A DNA stretch of 64,000 nt from Azolla caroliniana. Its lineage: Eukaryota > Polypodiophyta. Below the pieces are notes generated by a model. It ran no database searches and was not told the DNA's origin. It saw only the letters and a list, made by a program, of their open reading frames with translations. Below are positions 22,148-35,649 of the stretch, in pieces (the first letter of the stretch is position 1; every line of letters starts with the position of its first letter). Made by a program: the position numbers and the translations under genes. The stretch spans positions 18,476,001 to 18,540,000 of the forward strand of contig JBHGNT010000007.1 in the NCBI GenBank assembly GCA_043228905.1, written 5' to 3'.

Positions 22148-23616
22148 ACGATGTTGACATAAAGAATAATTATGTATTTATAATTGTATTAAAACACTAT
22201 AAATCTTTCCCATAGTTTTAATCATGTTTTGCTATAGTTGTAGCAACATGAGTCCCTTCCAGACATACTATTGTAGATGAAATCTTATCATTTCTTAGTC
22301 GAGGAAAAATCTTTCGATGCTTCACATTTCACACTCGGGTAGTGAATAGCTTATTCTCTCCCGTTTCTATTTACCCTTTTCAAATTCAAGTTTCCTCTCT
22401 TGACTTAAAACCATAAAAGAGCTCAAAAAATGGTTCCCCTTTGGTCGGAAAAGGTTTTTCAGTTGAGTAAATACTAGGCACAAAATGGTGGTGTTTTGTG
22501 GTATTGTTTTGTCTTCAACCACCTAGGTTTGCAATGGGACTAACATTATTTTTCATGTGTTCTTGCATTCTACTATGTATTAAAAGTTGACGTTATCAAC
22601 ATTCATGTCATTCCATGCTTTTGAATTTCCCATTAATTAAATACTGTCTATGAATATTCTGTATTTACACCATGTTATGCTTTTCCAATGCTTACAAAGG
22701 TATTTGCCCTCATACAATCAATGTTGAAATAAGAAATAGCAATGTATATATTGTTTTTGTACATCTATGAGTCAACATTCCCATAATAATCTTTAGAAGT
22801 GGTGTCTAATGCATCTCAAGAATGTCTCAAAAGTATCAGCCTAAAGTGCTAAGACAACCATACTCGTCCTTTAGTACAGCATGTAGAAGCCTTGGCATGA
22901 TCTTTATCTTCACGTTTTCAAGTAAATTGGATGTAAAGGTAAGTTCAAGATGTGCTTCATCTTTATTCTGTCCAAGATGTTAAGGAAGGAACAAGGGAGG
23001 AAATAAGTATTAAGCAATACATAGAAGCAAGAATGTAAACCTTTGGACAGAGTGTTGGCTTGGTCTGAGAGCCAAGCAGGTTTGACTAATGAGAAATATT
23101 ATGTTTACATGTTGCAAGAATTATTTACTTTTTGAGTATTGAGGAAAGGGGACATTGTGTAAAACCAAGGTAGTGGTAAGGATATCTGGTGTTCGGCCAA
23201 GTTAATGTCGCAACCAAATACCATCGGTAACGTTCACAAATACACGTGAAATGTTTCACATTCTATGTCCGGGAATAGTGAGGATCATAGATACATTCTC
23301 TTCTTGAAATGTGCCAAAATAGACTTAAGGCATGTAGAGGACATGCTAGTCATTTCCTTGTAATAATCTTTGCAAGTTTTCATCTCATATGGACCAAATA
23401 CTGACAGAAGCTCATGGCCGTCTCGTGCAGAGTTAAATTTATTATTATTATTGTTACATGATGCCTTCAGAGTATTTACATTTGCTTCTCTGTATGTGTC
23501 AAAATCTTTGTAAACCTGATCCACGATACCGTGGGATATCCAGAACCCCAAGATTTGTAATGGTACCATGAGACACAGATTATTTAAGGTGTTGTTTCCA
23601 TGAAATTCAGTATAAT
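22148..23616. other. Intergenic DNA and PPR 3' region
   Basis: No gene is recognised. The part next to 23617 is presumably the 3' UTR of the PPR gene. A 94-codon frame on the minus strand at 23285-23569 resembles no family I know and is probably chance. Confidence 0.55.
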
Positions 23617-25815
23617 CTACACAACTGAGCTTAACTTCATGTCAGCACCTTGTGGTATGTAACCATGAGATCTCATTGGACTTTTCAGCTTATCCAGTTT
23701 CACAAAAATATCACCAGTATCTTGATGACTTTGATCATCCACAAGAAAAGTGTGCATCTCCATATCCACTTCAATCCAAGCACCACCAGGCTTCTTCCAT
23801 GCACTAGCACACTTTCTTAAGACTTTCAGTTCCTTGACATCTTCCCACATCTCAGAGTCAGCATACATGTTTGACATAATTACATATCCAGATGCGACAT
23901 TTGGTTCCAATTGCGTAACTTTATCAAAGCATTGGCTTGCTAAATTAATGTCACCATGGGCTCTGCATGCTGCCAACAACGCTGTCCACTCAGTCGTATA
24001 TGGTAAGAGAGGCATAGTTTGGGCAAACTCACCAGCCTCATTTAATATTCCAGCATGACTTAGAAGAATTATCATACTATTATAGTGCTCTAACCTGGGT
24101 TTTATACCATTATCCTTCATGGACTCGAAGCACGAAAGACCCTCCTGAATATCACATGTGTGACTATACGCGGTGAGCAAGCTTGTATAAATTCCATGAT
24201 CTGGCTTTAAGTTCATACTTTGCATCTCTTCAAGGCATTGTTGTGCTAGCATCACATGACCAAACTGAGCATAAGCTGAAATCATTACACTCCAAGACAC
24301 AATATCCCGTTGTCGAAGATGGAGAAAAACCTTCTGGGCCTCATCAAGGCTCCCACATTTTGCATACATGTCAACAATCGCAGCACCAAACCTCATGTCA
24401 GAATCAAAGTCGCCTCTAATGACCTTATCATGAATATGTTTGCCTTGGGCCATGGCACCTGCATTTGCACATGCCTTTAGCAAACACAAAAGCATTGCTT
24501 TGTCTGGGTTCACATTATCCTGGCACATCTTAGAATACAGCCCTAATGCCAGAAGACCATGTCCTTGTTGAACATAACCTGAAATTAATGCTCCCCATGA
24601 AACTATACTGGGATTGGATAACGTATTAAACACTTTTTGTGCATCATCTAAACTACCCAACCTAGCATACATATCAACAAGAGTTGTACCGACAGCCACA
24701 TCGGAGTCAAATCCATCTTCGATGACTTGTACATGAATTATCTGACCTTGATCAAGTGTATGTGTATCATCACAGGATTTCAACAGTGACAAGAACGTAA
24801 TTTTATCTGGTTTTACACCATTGCATTGCATCCGAATAAAAAGATTCAATGCAGGATATCCTAGACCTTGTTGACCATATCCAGTAATAAGTGCATTCCA
24901 TGTTACAACATTCTTAATCGGCATCTTGTCAAACACTTCTTGTGCTTCCGTAAGACAATGACATTTTGAATACATGTCAACCAATGCACTGCCTACAACC
25001 ACATCATGTTCAAGGTGGTTCCTATTGATGTCACCATGAATCTTCCTTCCTTTTTCCAAGTCTTTCAAGCTACTACATGCTCTCAAAACACTTGAAAATG
25101 TAACGATATGTGGCTCGAGGCCCTCTGTTTGCATCTTGTCGAAGATCTCAAGAATGAGATGCCCATGCCCATGCAATGCATACACACTAATCATGGCATT
25201 CCATACAACAACATCGCGGGATGATAGTTGATTGAAAATTATCTCTGAATCAACCAAACTACCACATTTACCATACATATCGATGAGGGCACTTCCAAGA
25301 GTTAAATCTGCTTCAAAATCACAACTCACAATATGGCAATGGAGAATCCGACCCTCATTTAATGCATTTTGATCAGTACATCCTTTCACCATAGCCAATG
25401 ATATAATATGACTACATGACATACCTTCAGATTGCATATTATAATACAGGTCAAAGGCGTGGTTCAGTAATCCAAGCTTCAAATGTGCTGAAATGATAGC
25501 ATGCCATGTATAAGAACTAGGTTCAGAAACATTGCTAAAAGCTAAAGAGGCTTCCAAAAGGCTTCCACACGACGTAAACATGCGGATGCAAGGGTCCATT
25601 AATGCAGAAAGTGAGGAGAATCCACAAAAGGCCAAGAGCTTATGGGCACCTCTACATATAGCCATGTCTTTACTTTGAGAGCATTTCTGCAAGAGAGTGT
25701 ACATATCATTCCTGTAAAAGGGCATACCTCTGTGAACCAGAATCTCTGCCCTGTGCAGAGATGTTGCCATATCCATCCTTTCCTTCTTATCATTGGCACA
25801 GATTTCGTGACTCAC
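23617..25815 (-). CDS. PLS-type pentatricopeptide repeat protein with E/E+ end
   Basis: A single uninterrupted frame of 732 residues. Such proteins bind single-stranded organelle RNA, and the PLS class with E/E+ extension usually specifies C-to-U RNA editing sites. Repeats of about 31-36 residues run through most of the protein, with hallmarks such as LVDMYAKCG, DVVVWNAMISVYA and GLEPHIVTFSSVL. The end matches the E and E+ motifs (YVIMSNMYAD, then GGAWIEVDMEMHTFLVDDQSH). There is no DYW cytidine deaminase domain, so editing would need a deaminase in trans. The start is the first ATG in frame. No clear transit peptide is visible, so organelle targeting is an inference from the family. Confidence 0.93.
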   Translation of the reverse strand: MSHEICANDKKERMDMATSLHRAEILVHRGMPFYRNDMYTLLQKCSQSKDMAICRGAHKLLAFCGFSSLSALMDPCIRMFTSCGSLLEASLAFSNVSEPSSYTWHAIISAHLKLGLLNHAFDLYYNMQSEGMSCSHIISLAMVKGCTDQNALNEGRILHCHIVSCDFEADLTLGSALIDMYGKCGSLVDSEIIFNQLSSRDVVVWNAMISVYALHGHGHLILEIFDKMQTEGLEPHIVTFSSVLRACSSLKDLEKGRKIHGDINRNHLEHDVVVGSALVDMYSKCHCLTEAQEVFDKMPIKNVVTWNALITGYGQQGLGYPALNLFIRMQCNGVKPDKITFLSLLKSCDDTHTLDQGQIIHVQVIEDGFDSDVAVGTTLVDMYARLGSLDDAQKVFNTLSNPSIVSWGALISGYVQQGHGLLALGLYSKMCQDNVNPDKAMLLCLLKACANAGAMAQGKHIHDKVIRGDFDSDMRFGAAIVDMYAKCGSLDEAQKVFLHLRQRDIVSWSVMISAYAQFGHVMLAQQCLEEMQSMNLKPDHGIYTSLLTAYSHTCDIQEGLSCFESMKDNGIKPRLEHYNSMIILLSHAGILNEAGEFAQTMPLLPYTTEWTALLAACRAHGDINLASQCFDKVTQLEPNVASGYVIMSNMYADSEMWEDVKELKVLRKCASAWKKPGGAWIEVDMEMHTFLVDDQSHQDTGDIFVKLDKLKSPMRSHGYIPQGADMKLSSVV

Positions 25816-27972
25816 ATGGGTGGGTTAGCTCTCTGCGAATGAAACCATGCTCTGATGCTCAACATGTAAGGGCAAATTGCAGTTCTGGGTCTGTGCAGAA
25901 TATAGCTCTCATGCTTTCCATGATCGGAGACTATCTATCAGCATGACCGATCTATATCAGAAAACAGAGTGGATACAATAATGCTAGGAAGGAGGTAGCC
26001 ATCCATCCATCCATCCATGTCTCCTCCTTAACAAGTACATAGAACATTTCCTGTAATGAATCCGATAGACGGGAGATCCGGACTCTCGGTATGAATTGTA
26101 GAGACACTGACAAATCGAAACAATGCTTGTTTCCTTACGAGGAGGGTTTGAGATCTTCCCAATCCACACATCTGTTTTTTGTCCACAATCATTGTACACG
26201 TGAAACATCGTAGTGTTTAGGGTTTAGGGTTTTAGACCTGCATTGGTCTCTTCGGTTTCGACTTGCATTGCTCTCTAACACCTTTAAGGGTTTTTGGGTG
26301 TGGATACTTATGGTTGTTGTCCACCAATTTGCATTTCAAATGTGTGGGCATACTCTACATTGAATGCAATGCCGGGATGATCCATCGGTTCAAGTTGTGT
26401 GGCATTGGACATGGACAAGGGGAGCACGTGAACAATGCAAATGGAAAAGTTGTGAGAAGTTTCAACCCCAAATGTGATGTTGTGTAACAGGAGACGAAGA
26501 TACAAGTTTTGCCTTTCCCAATGCATATTTTGCTACTCTAGTCAACTGGTATGACGTCACCTTATGATGCCAAAGCAATTTCGAGATGTGTAATTAGAAA
26601 TAGTGCTTTGTTCTAAGTCAATGGATCAATGTTCTTGATTCCTATATATGACAAGGGAAATCAATTGCATTTATGATCGTTCTCATGCTCTCCACTTTCA
26701 CTCTACAAGACTAGACAAGAAAGAGCTTGCCTTTAATTACTCGACCATTAGGGTTAAATATGTCTCATCGACAAACAATGTTGAAATAGTGTGACAAATA
26801 TAACTTGATGATAGTCTTACATTTCATCCATCTCTGCATTGTAAGCCTTGAGCGGGACTTATTGAGTGATATGCTTGTGTATAACATATGTGGTAGAAAA
26901 TGCATTAGCAAATGCAGATGTTCTTTAACATCTCGGTTTATGGTGCACTTGTTCACAAGTGAATATCAAGAAACTACATGCAATAGTTGTTCACCCTTTC
27001 ACAAATGGTTTTCAAAATGTAAATGTTGAACTCTAGCTTCTTTCTTTTCCAAGCGTCTTAGAGAAGAAAGAAGGCTGAAAGCTTGCAGATTCCATCACAT
27101 TCTGTCACCCATTTACAAGTTCTTGATTAGGTGATGAAAGGACAGCTAATCATTACAACATTTTAGGCTATCATGGACATTTTGGTATTTTTGTAAAGAA
27201 AATGTAACATCAATGCAGTCATACTTACATCACCATACTTGTATTGGTTTTTTCTACAAATTACCCTTTATGTACCATAGCTTCAATCTCACATTAAATG
27301 ACAAATTAATATTCCTCTTAGAAACATAGATCATGGATTGATAGCACGAGATACTGAAATGAACATAATACACCTTAACCACATCTATACATCACGAAAC
27401 TCACAAGTAATTACAAACAGTGAAAATGCCGAATGAATATTGCAGTAATTACAAGCAGTACTTCATTAAATAATTACCTCAACCTCAAAATTGCTTGCAA
27501 GCAAAACGATAACAATTGCTTTCCTAAAACTTTAATTTATTTTCTACCTGTTTGGTGCATCAAAATCAAATAAAATCCCTGAATTCAAGAAAACAACCAA
27601 AATCTAATATATTGTGTGAATCAGATTGTTTTACATTTGAATTCAATATTTAAAACAGCTGTTAAAATGTTAAAAACAGATAGCTGAGATATTTCACTCA
27701 ATGGGGCCCCGGCTGCCATAGAATGCTACAAGGGGAATCTTCACATAGGGACATGTTAGATGAAACACCATTTCAGTATGTGAAACGTCACCCTTTGCAA
27801 TTCAACGGCATTACATATAATATAAAAAGTGAGTCATGCAATTTTCAAAACCAGTATGCCACAAAACTGCGTTTATAGATAGATTCCATATGGCCCAATA
27901 TGATGATGAATAATCTTCACTATAGTGATTTCCATCCGAGCAAAATGTGGATTTCCATGCTAACTTGTTTGT
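25816..27972. other. Intergenic DNA between PPR gene and RPN2
   Basis: The first few hundred bases should hold the PPR promoter. A telomere-like TTTAGGGTTTAGGGTTTTAG occurs at about 26216-26236; such telo boxes are common in plant promoters of growth-related genes. Nothing else is recognised up to the RPN2 stop codon. Confidence 0.5.
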
Positions 27973-30900
27973 TTAAGACACATACTCAAAAGGCTGTGGT
28001 GGTTGAGGCTCGGTTTCCTCTGCTACTATGTTTGGTTGGGCAGCTTGTGTATTTGTAGTAGTACCTGGAGCAGAAGCCGGTGTATCTGTTGAGACTAATA
28101 TTTCTGGCTCTGATGGCTCAAGGTCCTTCAACATAATAAAACCTGAAGGTATGGTCTTCAATGGCACATATCTTGATCCTTCAGGAAACTTGATGTATTT
28201 CTCCTGAGGAGGGACGACACGTGCTGGATTATACAGTGTTTCTCCTGTTGCTTGTTCCATCTCTGGCTTCTTTTCTGCTGAAGAATCAACCTGCCACCAT
28301 ATTTTATCCAGACCATGATTGAGTTCTAACATAAAACACATTCAAACTGCAGAATCATCATGGTAAAACTACCTGGCAATGACTAAAAGATAAAACATAT
28401 GCTGTGAAGTGAGTGCACACAATTAAATCTGGCATGAAAAGGCAGCTTTGGTAAAGACGTAGGATCCCTAATAATGAATTTCGCTAGCTTGTTTCTTAGA
28501 TAACAGTACAATTACAGAATGGAAAATCTCCACAATACTCTTACTTCCCAAACATGAGAATGAAATAGCCCAAATAGCACACATAAATTGTTCTTTCAGG
28601 GGTTGACCAAGGGCATTAAGGAGATAACAAAAACGTTTGAGCATATGGGAATAATGAAAAATTCATTTGGAGTTTCCTCCTATAAAAGCGGCTAGAGACC
28701 AAATCTCCCTCCAACTAATCACTGAATTGAGGCACATCCGCAACCTCACACAGAAAGGTGAGATTGAATGAAAGAACAGATAATAATAGAAGTGTACACA
28801 GGCCAAATATCTCCTGCTATCTACACAGGACACTTATGCCATAATGGACCTACCTCAAGCCTTATAACTCCTCTTTCGGGGATTATTATCCATCATATAT
28901 GTGTGCATACAATACCCAAAATGATAAACATCTAAAAATGGCCAGCCCAACCCGTTGTAACCTAAATTCAATACATACCTGCATTGCATCAGCATCTTTT
29001 ACATCCTCTTTCGTCGTTTTTGAAGTTTTTGAAGCCGCATTTCCTAGAGTTTTAGAACTCTCTTCGTTGGCAGCCTTCTCTGCTGCTTGCTTCAATTCAG
29101 CCTCTTTCCTAGATCTGGTCTTTGCACGTGCCGAAGTGGACAAAACAGCAACAGGAAACTTCATAGCTGTAGCAGTGACAGGAGGTGATGTTGGTGGTGG
29201 ATATCCAAACATAGATGGCTTAGCATCAGAATTGAACGCAAACTTAGGCATATTCAGATCAAGATTCAGCCCAATAAAGGCAGTTGGTGAAAATGAAAGG
29301 CTTGCAAAATATATCAGCGGGTGCCAATACCAATACTGGCTAAAAACAGCCATGCCAACAACTGCAGTTATCCGATCATGTTTCGTCCTTGACTGTAAAG
29401 CAATTGTTACATTGCGACCACCAGCATCCAGAAGTCCAGTGGCCAAAATTGCACCCATCTTACTCATTGTGTCTTCATGCTTGTCCAAAATGATCTTCTC
29501 TAATTGGCGCCTACAATTAATATCACAAATGATGCCAATAGAACAAAGAAAAAAATAAATAAACAGTGTATCTAACAGCTTGCCCATTTAAAATCACCAA
29601 CCTGAAACTTCCAACACGAGGTTCACGTGCATCTGTCGTCTGGACAAGCACCATTGCCATAGCAATGAGGGCCCCTTGTCTGACAAAATCAACCACATCT
29701 GATGTGAGGGGTTCCAGCAAAGCAATAGCTTCAGCCGATGCTGTCCCAGCACATGAAATTCCCACAGCTAGTGCTGCTCCATATCTAACATGAGGGTTAT
29801 ACGACTCTGAGAGCAATGATACAACTCGTGGTGTCTGTACAACAGATATAATGAAAACATGACTCAGAAGCAGAGACATTAACAATTCAACTTAAGAGCT
29901 GCCTTTGACGATTCTCACCTGCTCTGGTTCAGAGTAAAGAACAAACCCAAGTGCTAAGACTGCAGCTCTACGAACATCATTGCTGACATCAGAAACCGCA
30001 AAATGCAGGAGACGTCGAATGGCTTTGTTGTTGGCTGTGCCTCTGTAAGCTAGAGCCAGGGCATACATCCCCCCATAGCGTAGAATTGGATCTTGATCTC
30101 TTGTCATCTGTTCAATGAGTGTATCTGCTTCCTCTTCTCTACCATACACTATGAGGGCTACACCCAATGCCAAACCTCTGGAAGCAAACATCGACACTGA
30201 CTAAATCTAAGAGTAACATAGCTAACACATATACCTCAGAAAAGCACCTTGACTCACCTGATGATCTTCTCATGCTGAGTATCATGTGCATATGCAAGCA
30301 TCTCGCTGGCTTTCTCACTTCCTGTCCCAACCATAAGTAGCCCCATGCTTATGCCAGCCGCCTCACCAGCTACAGCATTATCAGTGTAAAGCACACTTCT
30401 AACATCATTATATATATCCTCATCTGCTGTCCCAAGAGCAGCAAGAGCCAACCCTAGACAAGCTCCGTGTTGAATAACCTGAAAACAGCTAAGATTAAGG
30501 ACAGACAGGAGGGTTGGAAAAAGTATAACTATATTTTAAACGCCTCACATACTTCGTCATTAGTGTTCCTCAGGCTATCAATTAGAAACTGTTTAATCCC
30601 TTCTCCATGATTGGCATGTATCAACCCAAGGGCATACAATGCACCTCCTTCTGAGTATGGACTACCTCCACTTGTCGCCCCATTTTGAGGTAAATATGGA
30701 GCCATAAGTGATCGCCCTTGTTGAAGATGGCCTCTGTGTATAACGCCTAGACCAGCAGTGGCACTAAATTTTGCCCAATTTGTGGCACGGCTTAACCAAT
30801 CCTGTCAACCCCATAAACTGATGATGTGAGCATCCTTGCGAAACAGCATTATCAAATAGGTTGTGCTGTATTGCACAAATACAATCAGCTAATACCGTTG

Positions 30901-33900
30901 TTAGTCAAGCATTTCTGAGTATAACTCACCAAATTTTCTCGCAAAAATGTGTCTACAGTTGTTCCAGCATGCATAAGTGCATTGGCATAGATGGTCGCAC
31001 TATGGCAGACACTGTTCCTTAATTCTATCGATTGCTTTATAGTCTTCAAGATTAAAATATCAGATCTGCATTTAGAAACAGCAATTAGAAACCCCACAGT
31101 TAAAAAGCATTTGGGATACTTGCTACTTGATTACCTGTTATGGCCATACAAAAACTGCAGAGTTAAATGAATAGGAGTTTCTCCAGAGAGAATTTTTTTT
31201 AGCTTTGTGAGACGCCCTGCATATTTCACAGATTCTTCATCGTGACTAGTGGTGTTCTCATGACGTGTGGCATCAATTTCTCCAGAAGCCTGGTGTGTAT
31301 CATCTGTCATATCCATCGAAGTAGTAATGTGTTCTGGGATCGAGTTACCATCCTCAGATGCTTGGACAGTATTGGTAGCTACTTGTGGAACCTCAGGAGG
31401 GTTTGGGATCCTGGGTTCAGGAAGCATATCTCTAATCCTCAAGAGAAAGGGTTGCCTCTCATTTTCATACAAATCAAATGCCACTTGAAAACCTAGTAAT
31501 GCATCATCCTGACAGCAGTATGCAAATGTAAATAACTAGCCTTATTATAACATGAAATAAAGATGATCCACGTAAGAGTGAAAGACAACCTTGTCTCCTT
31601 TCAGAAGTATCTCAAGAATAGATGCAACAGTCCCAGGATCATCGAGAAACATGAGACATTGGCTGATACTTAGATAATCAGGTGATTCCAGACTCCGGTA
31701 AATCCGTACTAAAAGCTGAAGAACCTGCAAATAGAATTATAAAAAGAGAATCTATCAATCTGATAAGCATTAAATTTGAGTGTATAAAAAATAGATGTAC
31801 CTCGTGGCGATATTCTCTCCTGTTAACAAATGATTGAGAGATGTTCATGCAATATGTCAGCATTCCCATGACATTATCACTTCTCAAGATACACTCCTCT
31901 AGCTTATCTAATCTTCGACATTCCAGGGTGATACCAAGCGCTTGCTGGAATTTTCCATCGATTATACATCTACAAATATGAGTATGGTTAGGCATGTTTC
32001 ATTATCAGCATGGATAAGCTTGCAAAGGAATCAACATGGATCATTCACAAAGAAGATAACAAACATACTTCTCAAGCATGCGTTCCACGATTGCTTCAAG
32101 TCTTGGATCTACAACTATTGATGAGTCATTGGATTCTGCAGCTCTAGTCCTCAAAGCAGCATACTCATCAATTGCCTTAGCTAAAAGAGAATATACAAAG
32201 AAAGTATTAAATTCAACTTCCAGATCATAAAACTAACAATTTGAAAATCGAACTTACCGAGAAGAGTGTGAGCATATTCTGAATCCTCAGAAACATCAAA
32301 CAAGCTCTCAGCCCGTAAAGCATACAGAAGTGAATCATTGGGCTCACCAAGGTAATAGAAAACCTGGAACAAGATCCAAGGGGCACAAAATTTTTTGAAT
32401 GGATTGATAGCAGAGATGCAAGTTTAATTTTAAAAATAAGTTAAGCCTCTACCTTTGATGCAACCAGTGCTGCTAATTGTCTTTGATGAAAGGTCTCATC
32501 TTCATACAGGCTCTCCCTGCAAAAACGTGGACAAGCTATTTACACGATTTTTCTTTTATTGTTGCTGCAAATATATGAGTATAGCATCCAAAACTGAAAG
32601 GACTTTTAGGAATTTGCACTTCTTATGTACAAGCATACAGATAAGGATTGTAATATCTACAGTCAATTACAAATATCTCATCATGTTCAACATGACAATG
32701 ACAAAGATGAGTTATTACATAGATATATAGATTTCATTATCATCCTCGAAGGTCAAATATGACTTATGAGACCAAAAGTGAGTTATGCTGTTAGTATTAT
32801 GATAATGCCTCATCATAACAAGCTCAGATCTCGGATTTAAACAAAAGTGTTGTTGACACAAGGATTGACTATATGTGAACCCCCGTTCTACCTAACTGAA
32901 CTAAAAGTACTTCTCCACCACCGACTAGGGTTTTTCTTTAGGAGAGTAAGGGTGGTATATGTATGTCTCTAAAAATAGGATTCCTAAAACCCGATACTGC
33001 ACACGAACTACAGCCTGCCTCATATTGGTCACAGACAGCCATTATGGATCAGAAAAAAACATTAAATGCATTAGATGTTCAATCATTAAAAGAATATTTA
33101 CCCTTGTTCCCATAAGGAAATTATGATGATAATTTCCTACCCAAAGACTGGCATAATGTCGTAAGCTAGTTGTTTTAGATGTTCAATCATTAAAAGAACA
33201 TTTACCCTTGTTCCTATAAGGAAATTATGATGATAATTTCCTCCCCAAAGACTGGCATAATGTCGTAATGCTAGTTGTGTTAGATGTTCAGCTGTTGTAA
33301 GTCTCCTAATACATGGGAAATCCCACATCAGAGGTTTATCGCAGGACATCATAACACGCAGTATGAATGATTCAGGAATCTCGGATTTCAGGTAAATGTT
33401 AGCACAGCTAACTTCCATCTTACTGTTCATAATGAAAGGTTTGTGGGTCATGTGTCATAAGTTGCAAAATAAATGTGTCGGATATTTCAAATGTTCCAGA
33501 TACTATTATACATGGGAAGCATCATGACAGCATCTGACATAAGATGTCATAACACCTAATGTCGTAGATCTTTGGGATTTGCAGGTAACTTTTAAATAAA
33601 GGAGATTTCATGGGAATTTTCCATCTGTAATAATGCCATAATACCAAATATGTTAGATGTTCAGGCATGGCAAATTACAAGTCAGGAATATTTCTGTACT
33701 GATTTTGGCATGTTTCCACTTAATTTTTGCCAACTTAATATCTTAAATTTTGCCAACTTATTCTCTTTAAGTGGAAACTTATTCTCTTAAATTTTGCCAA
33801 CTTTTTGTTGTATCTTATTCTCTTTCCCTCTATATGTTTCAAATTGGGAAGTACAACAATTGGGCTTCTCGTCTCATATAAGAGTTTTAATGGAAGAAAT

Positions 33901-34758
33901 CATAAGACAACATGGATTTAATCACAAATTATCAACAATCTCATGAGAATAAACATCCCACGTTAAAGTTTTGATATGAGACATCTTGAAAGCATGTTGT
34001 GATGCATAAAAAAACTTCATCTTGACACAGAAATGCTTAAAATTCTCAGAATATAAACTGATCTTTATTAAAACCGATAGCAAAAGACATGAGAGGTTAG
34101 ATGCAAGAAAGCATTTGAAAAATGCGTCCTTCAATTGCAAATACTCAAATTTGCCAAAATGACAGAAAATGAAAAGAGAGTTTTCACAGCATCTTTATGA
34201 AATTATTTTTAAAATCATCCTTCCATGGCAAATGGTAAACAATCTCAAACTCAAAACCCAAATAATTTTCCAACATAGCAGGAACGAAAAGATCTGGAAC
34301 AAAGCACCACGGAAAGATCTGTGGCAAATCTAAAAATTAATAGAATTGGAAGTTAAAGAAAAATAAAGAAAAACGGGGAGAATCAAAGAAATGCAGAAGA
34401 TGGGGAAAACGAAGCATGACAAAGAGAAAGAAATATATATAAAGAAACACGGTGGAGCAAACAGGTTCAGGTTCGGACAGAAGGCCATTCGTTTTAGGAG
34501 GATTGGAAAAACTAACGGAATTCAGACAAAGACAAAAACAAAGAAAGATATAGAAACACGGGGAAGTGCATTTTTATTTTTTCTTGTTAGGAGGGGAGAA
34601 GAGAAGACTTACAAGCTAGATATGTCTGTGGAGATTTCAGGCCAGAAGTGATCGACGAAGATGTTGATGTTGGTGAGGGCATGGAGCTTGAGGAGGGGGT
34701 GAGGCTCCTGGAGCAGAGAAAGGAGGCCACTGGCAGTAGAGACGAGGGCAGTGGACAT
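27973..34758 (-). CDS. RPN2: 26S proteasome non-ATPase regulatory subunit 1 (RPN2/PSMD1)
   Basis: Exons, in coding order: 34758-34613, 32516-32453, 32363-32258, 32180-32069, 31969-31801, 31724-31590, 31508-31135, 31065-30930, 30801-30553, 30478-30258, 30177-29919, 29834-29602, 29510-28979, 28290-27973. They join to 3054 bases (1017 residues), near the usual 1000, with all phases consistent. RPN2 is the large toroidal scaffold of the 19S lid/base that holds the ubiquitin receptor and deubiquitinase. The N-terminus [18 protein letters not shown] is typical, the proteasome/cyclosome repeats show as [15 protein letters not shown] and [15 protein letters not shown], and a Lys/Glu-rich linker precedes the conserved C-terminus ([17 protein letters not shown]). 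Intron 1 is 2.1 kb. The start codon lies about 280 bp from the inverted repeat of a Mutator-like element. Confidence 0.96.
33066..33290 (-). repeat. Tandem duplication in RPN2 intron 1
   Basis: A segment of about 110 bases, from TAGATGTTCAATCATTAAAAG to CATAATGTCGTAA, occurs twice in a row with only a few differences. It is a recent local duplication; no function is suggested. Confidence 0.85.
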
Positions 34759-35040
34759 AGCTTCTCTCTGCGGCTGTGGGAGGTGGGAGTGTGTCGAAGC
34801 TTCTGGGTCTCCTGTGAGTGCGAGTGTGCGTTTTCGTTTCCTTTCTGCAGGGATCTTCTCTGATATGTCTGTAACTTGCTTCGAAGAAGAAGAAGAAGAA
34901 CCAGAAGAAGAAAGAAGAAAGAAGAAAGAAGAAGAAAAAGGACAGAAAGAGAAGTAAAATGGTGGAAACAATAAAGATTTGAGAAATTACGGAAATAGCC
35001 CCCCCACCCTTCCAAACAAAATATGTACACATAAATCTAT

Positions 35041-35190
35041 GTGTCTCATCTACTACCTAACACATCATAAAGAGACTTGTCTGCCTGCTTGCTTGCCTGG
35101 GCGAGGGAGGGAATCGTGGCCACTGGTAGATAGTACATGGCGCTTGCAATTTGCACCGTCGGATCTTTATCCCGAATAAGAGCGCCATCA
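35041..35190. repeat. Left terminal inverted repeat of MULE copy A
   Basis: The sequence around CATCATAAAGAG, GGGAATCGTGGCCAC and GCACCGTCGGATCTTTATC is a degenerate inverse of 45121-45248 and a direct relative of 45351-45486. It lies about 280 bp upstream of the RPN2 start codon. The homology may run further out to about 35020. Confidence 0.75.
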
Positions 35191-35224
35191 TTAAATCTGA
35201 TTCTTGGCACCCGAGTAGCTCGAC

Positions 35225-35480
35225 CATTCAAAATCCCAGTTGTCTAGCTCAAATTAGTAGCCCGACTTTGACACTCTGTAGTCGCCCAACTCATTTTCGT
35301 AGCCCGTCTCTCTCACTCTAGTAGCCTGGCTCATACGTGGAGCCTGACTCATGGGGAGCCCGACTCAATGTAGTATATTGACTCGTGGGGGAAACCTGAT
35401 TCAAAGAAGTAGCTTGACTCGTGGGGAAGCCCCACTTAACGATGTAGCATGACTCATGGGGAAGCCTGACTTATAATGAC
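35225..35480. repeat. Left subterminal repeats of MULE copy A
   Basis: Units containing GTAGCCCGACTC, GTCGCCCAACTC or GAGCCTGACTCATGGGG recur about every 20-35 bases. The GTCGCCCAAC form is the same as the subterminal motif of copy B, linking the two elements. Confidence 0.75.
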
Positions 35481-35649
35481 ATTCAACTAAAACCCTAATG
35501 TTTGTCATTTATCTCACTTTTTCGTAACGACAACCGGGGTTTTAGGAGGGAAGAAGCCATCACCACCTACACTTGCACCTACATTTGCATCGTTGCTTGC
35601 TAAGTTGGGAAACATGTATTTTATTTGTCTCTACCTTTGTTTGCTATTT

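Noticed and set aside
23750-24419. Plus-strand ORFs opposite the PPR gene
   Set aside because: They are antisense shadows of an intact 732-codon PPR frame.
28899-29558. A 219-codon plus-strand ORF
   Set aside because: It is exactly opposite the large RPN2 exon 13 and has no recognisable domain.
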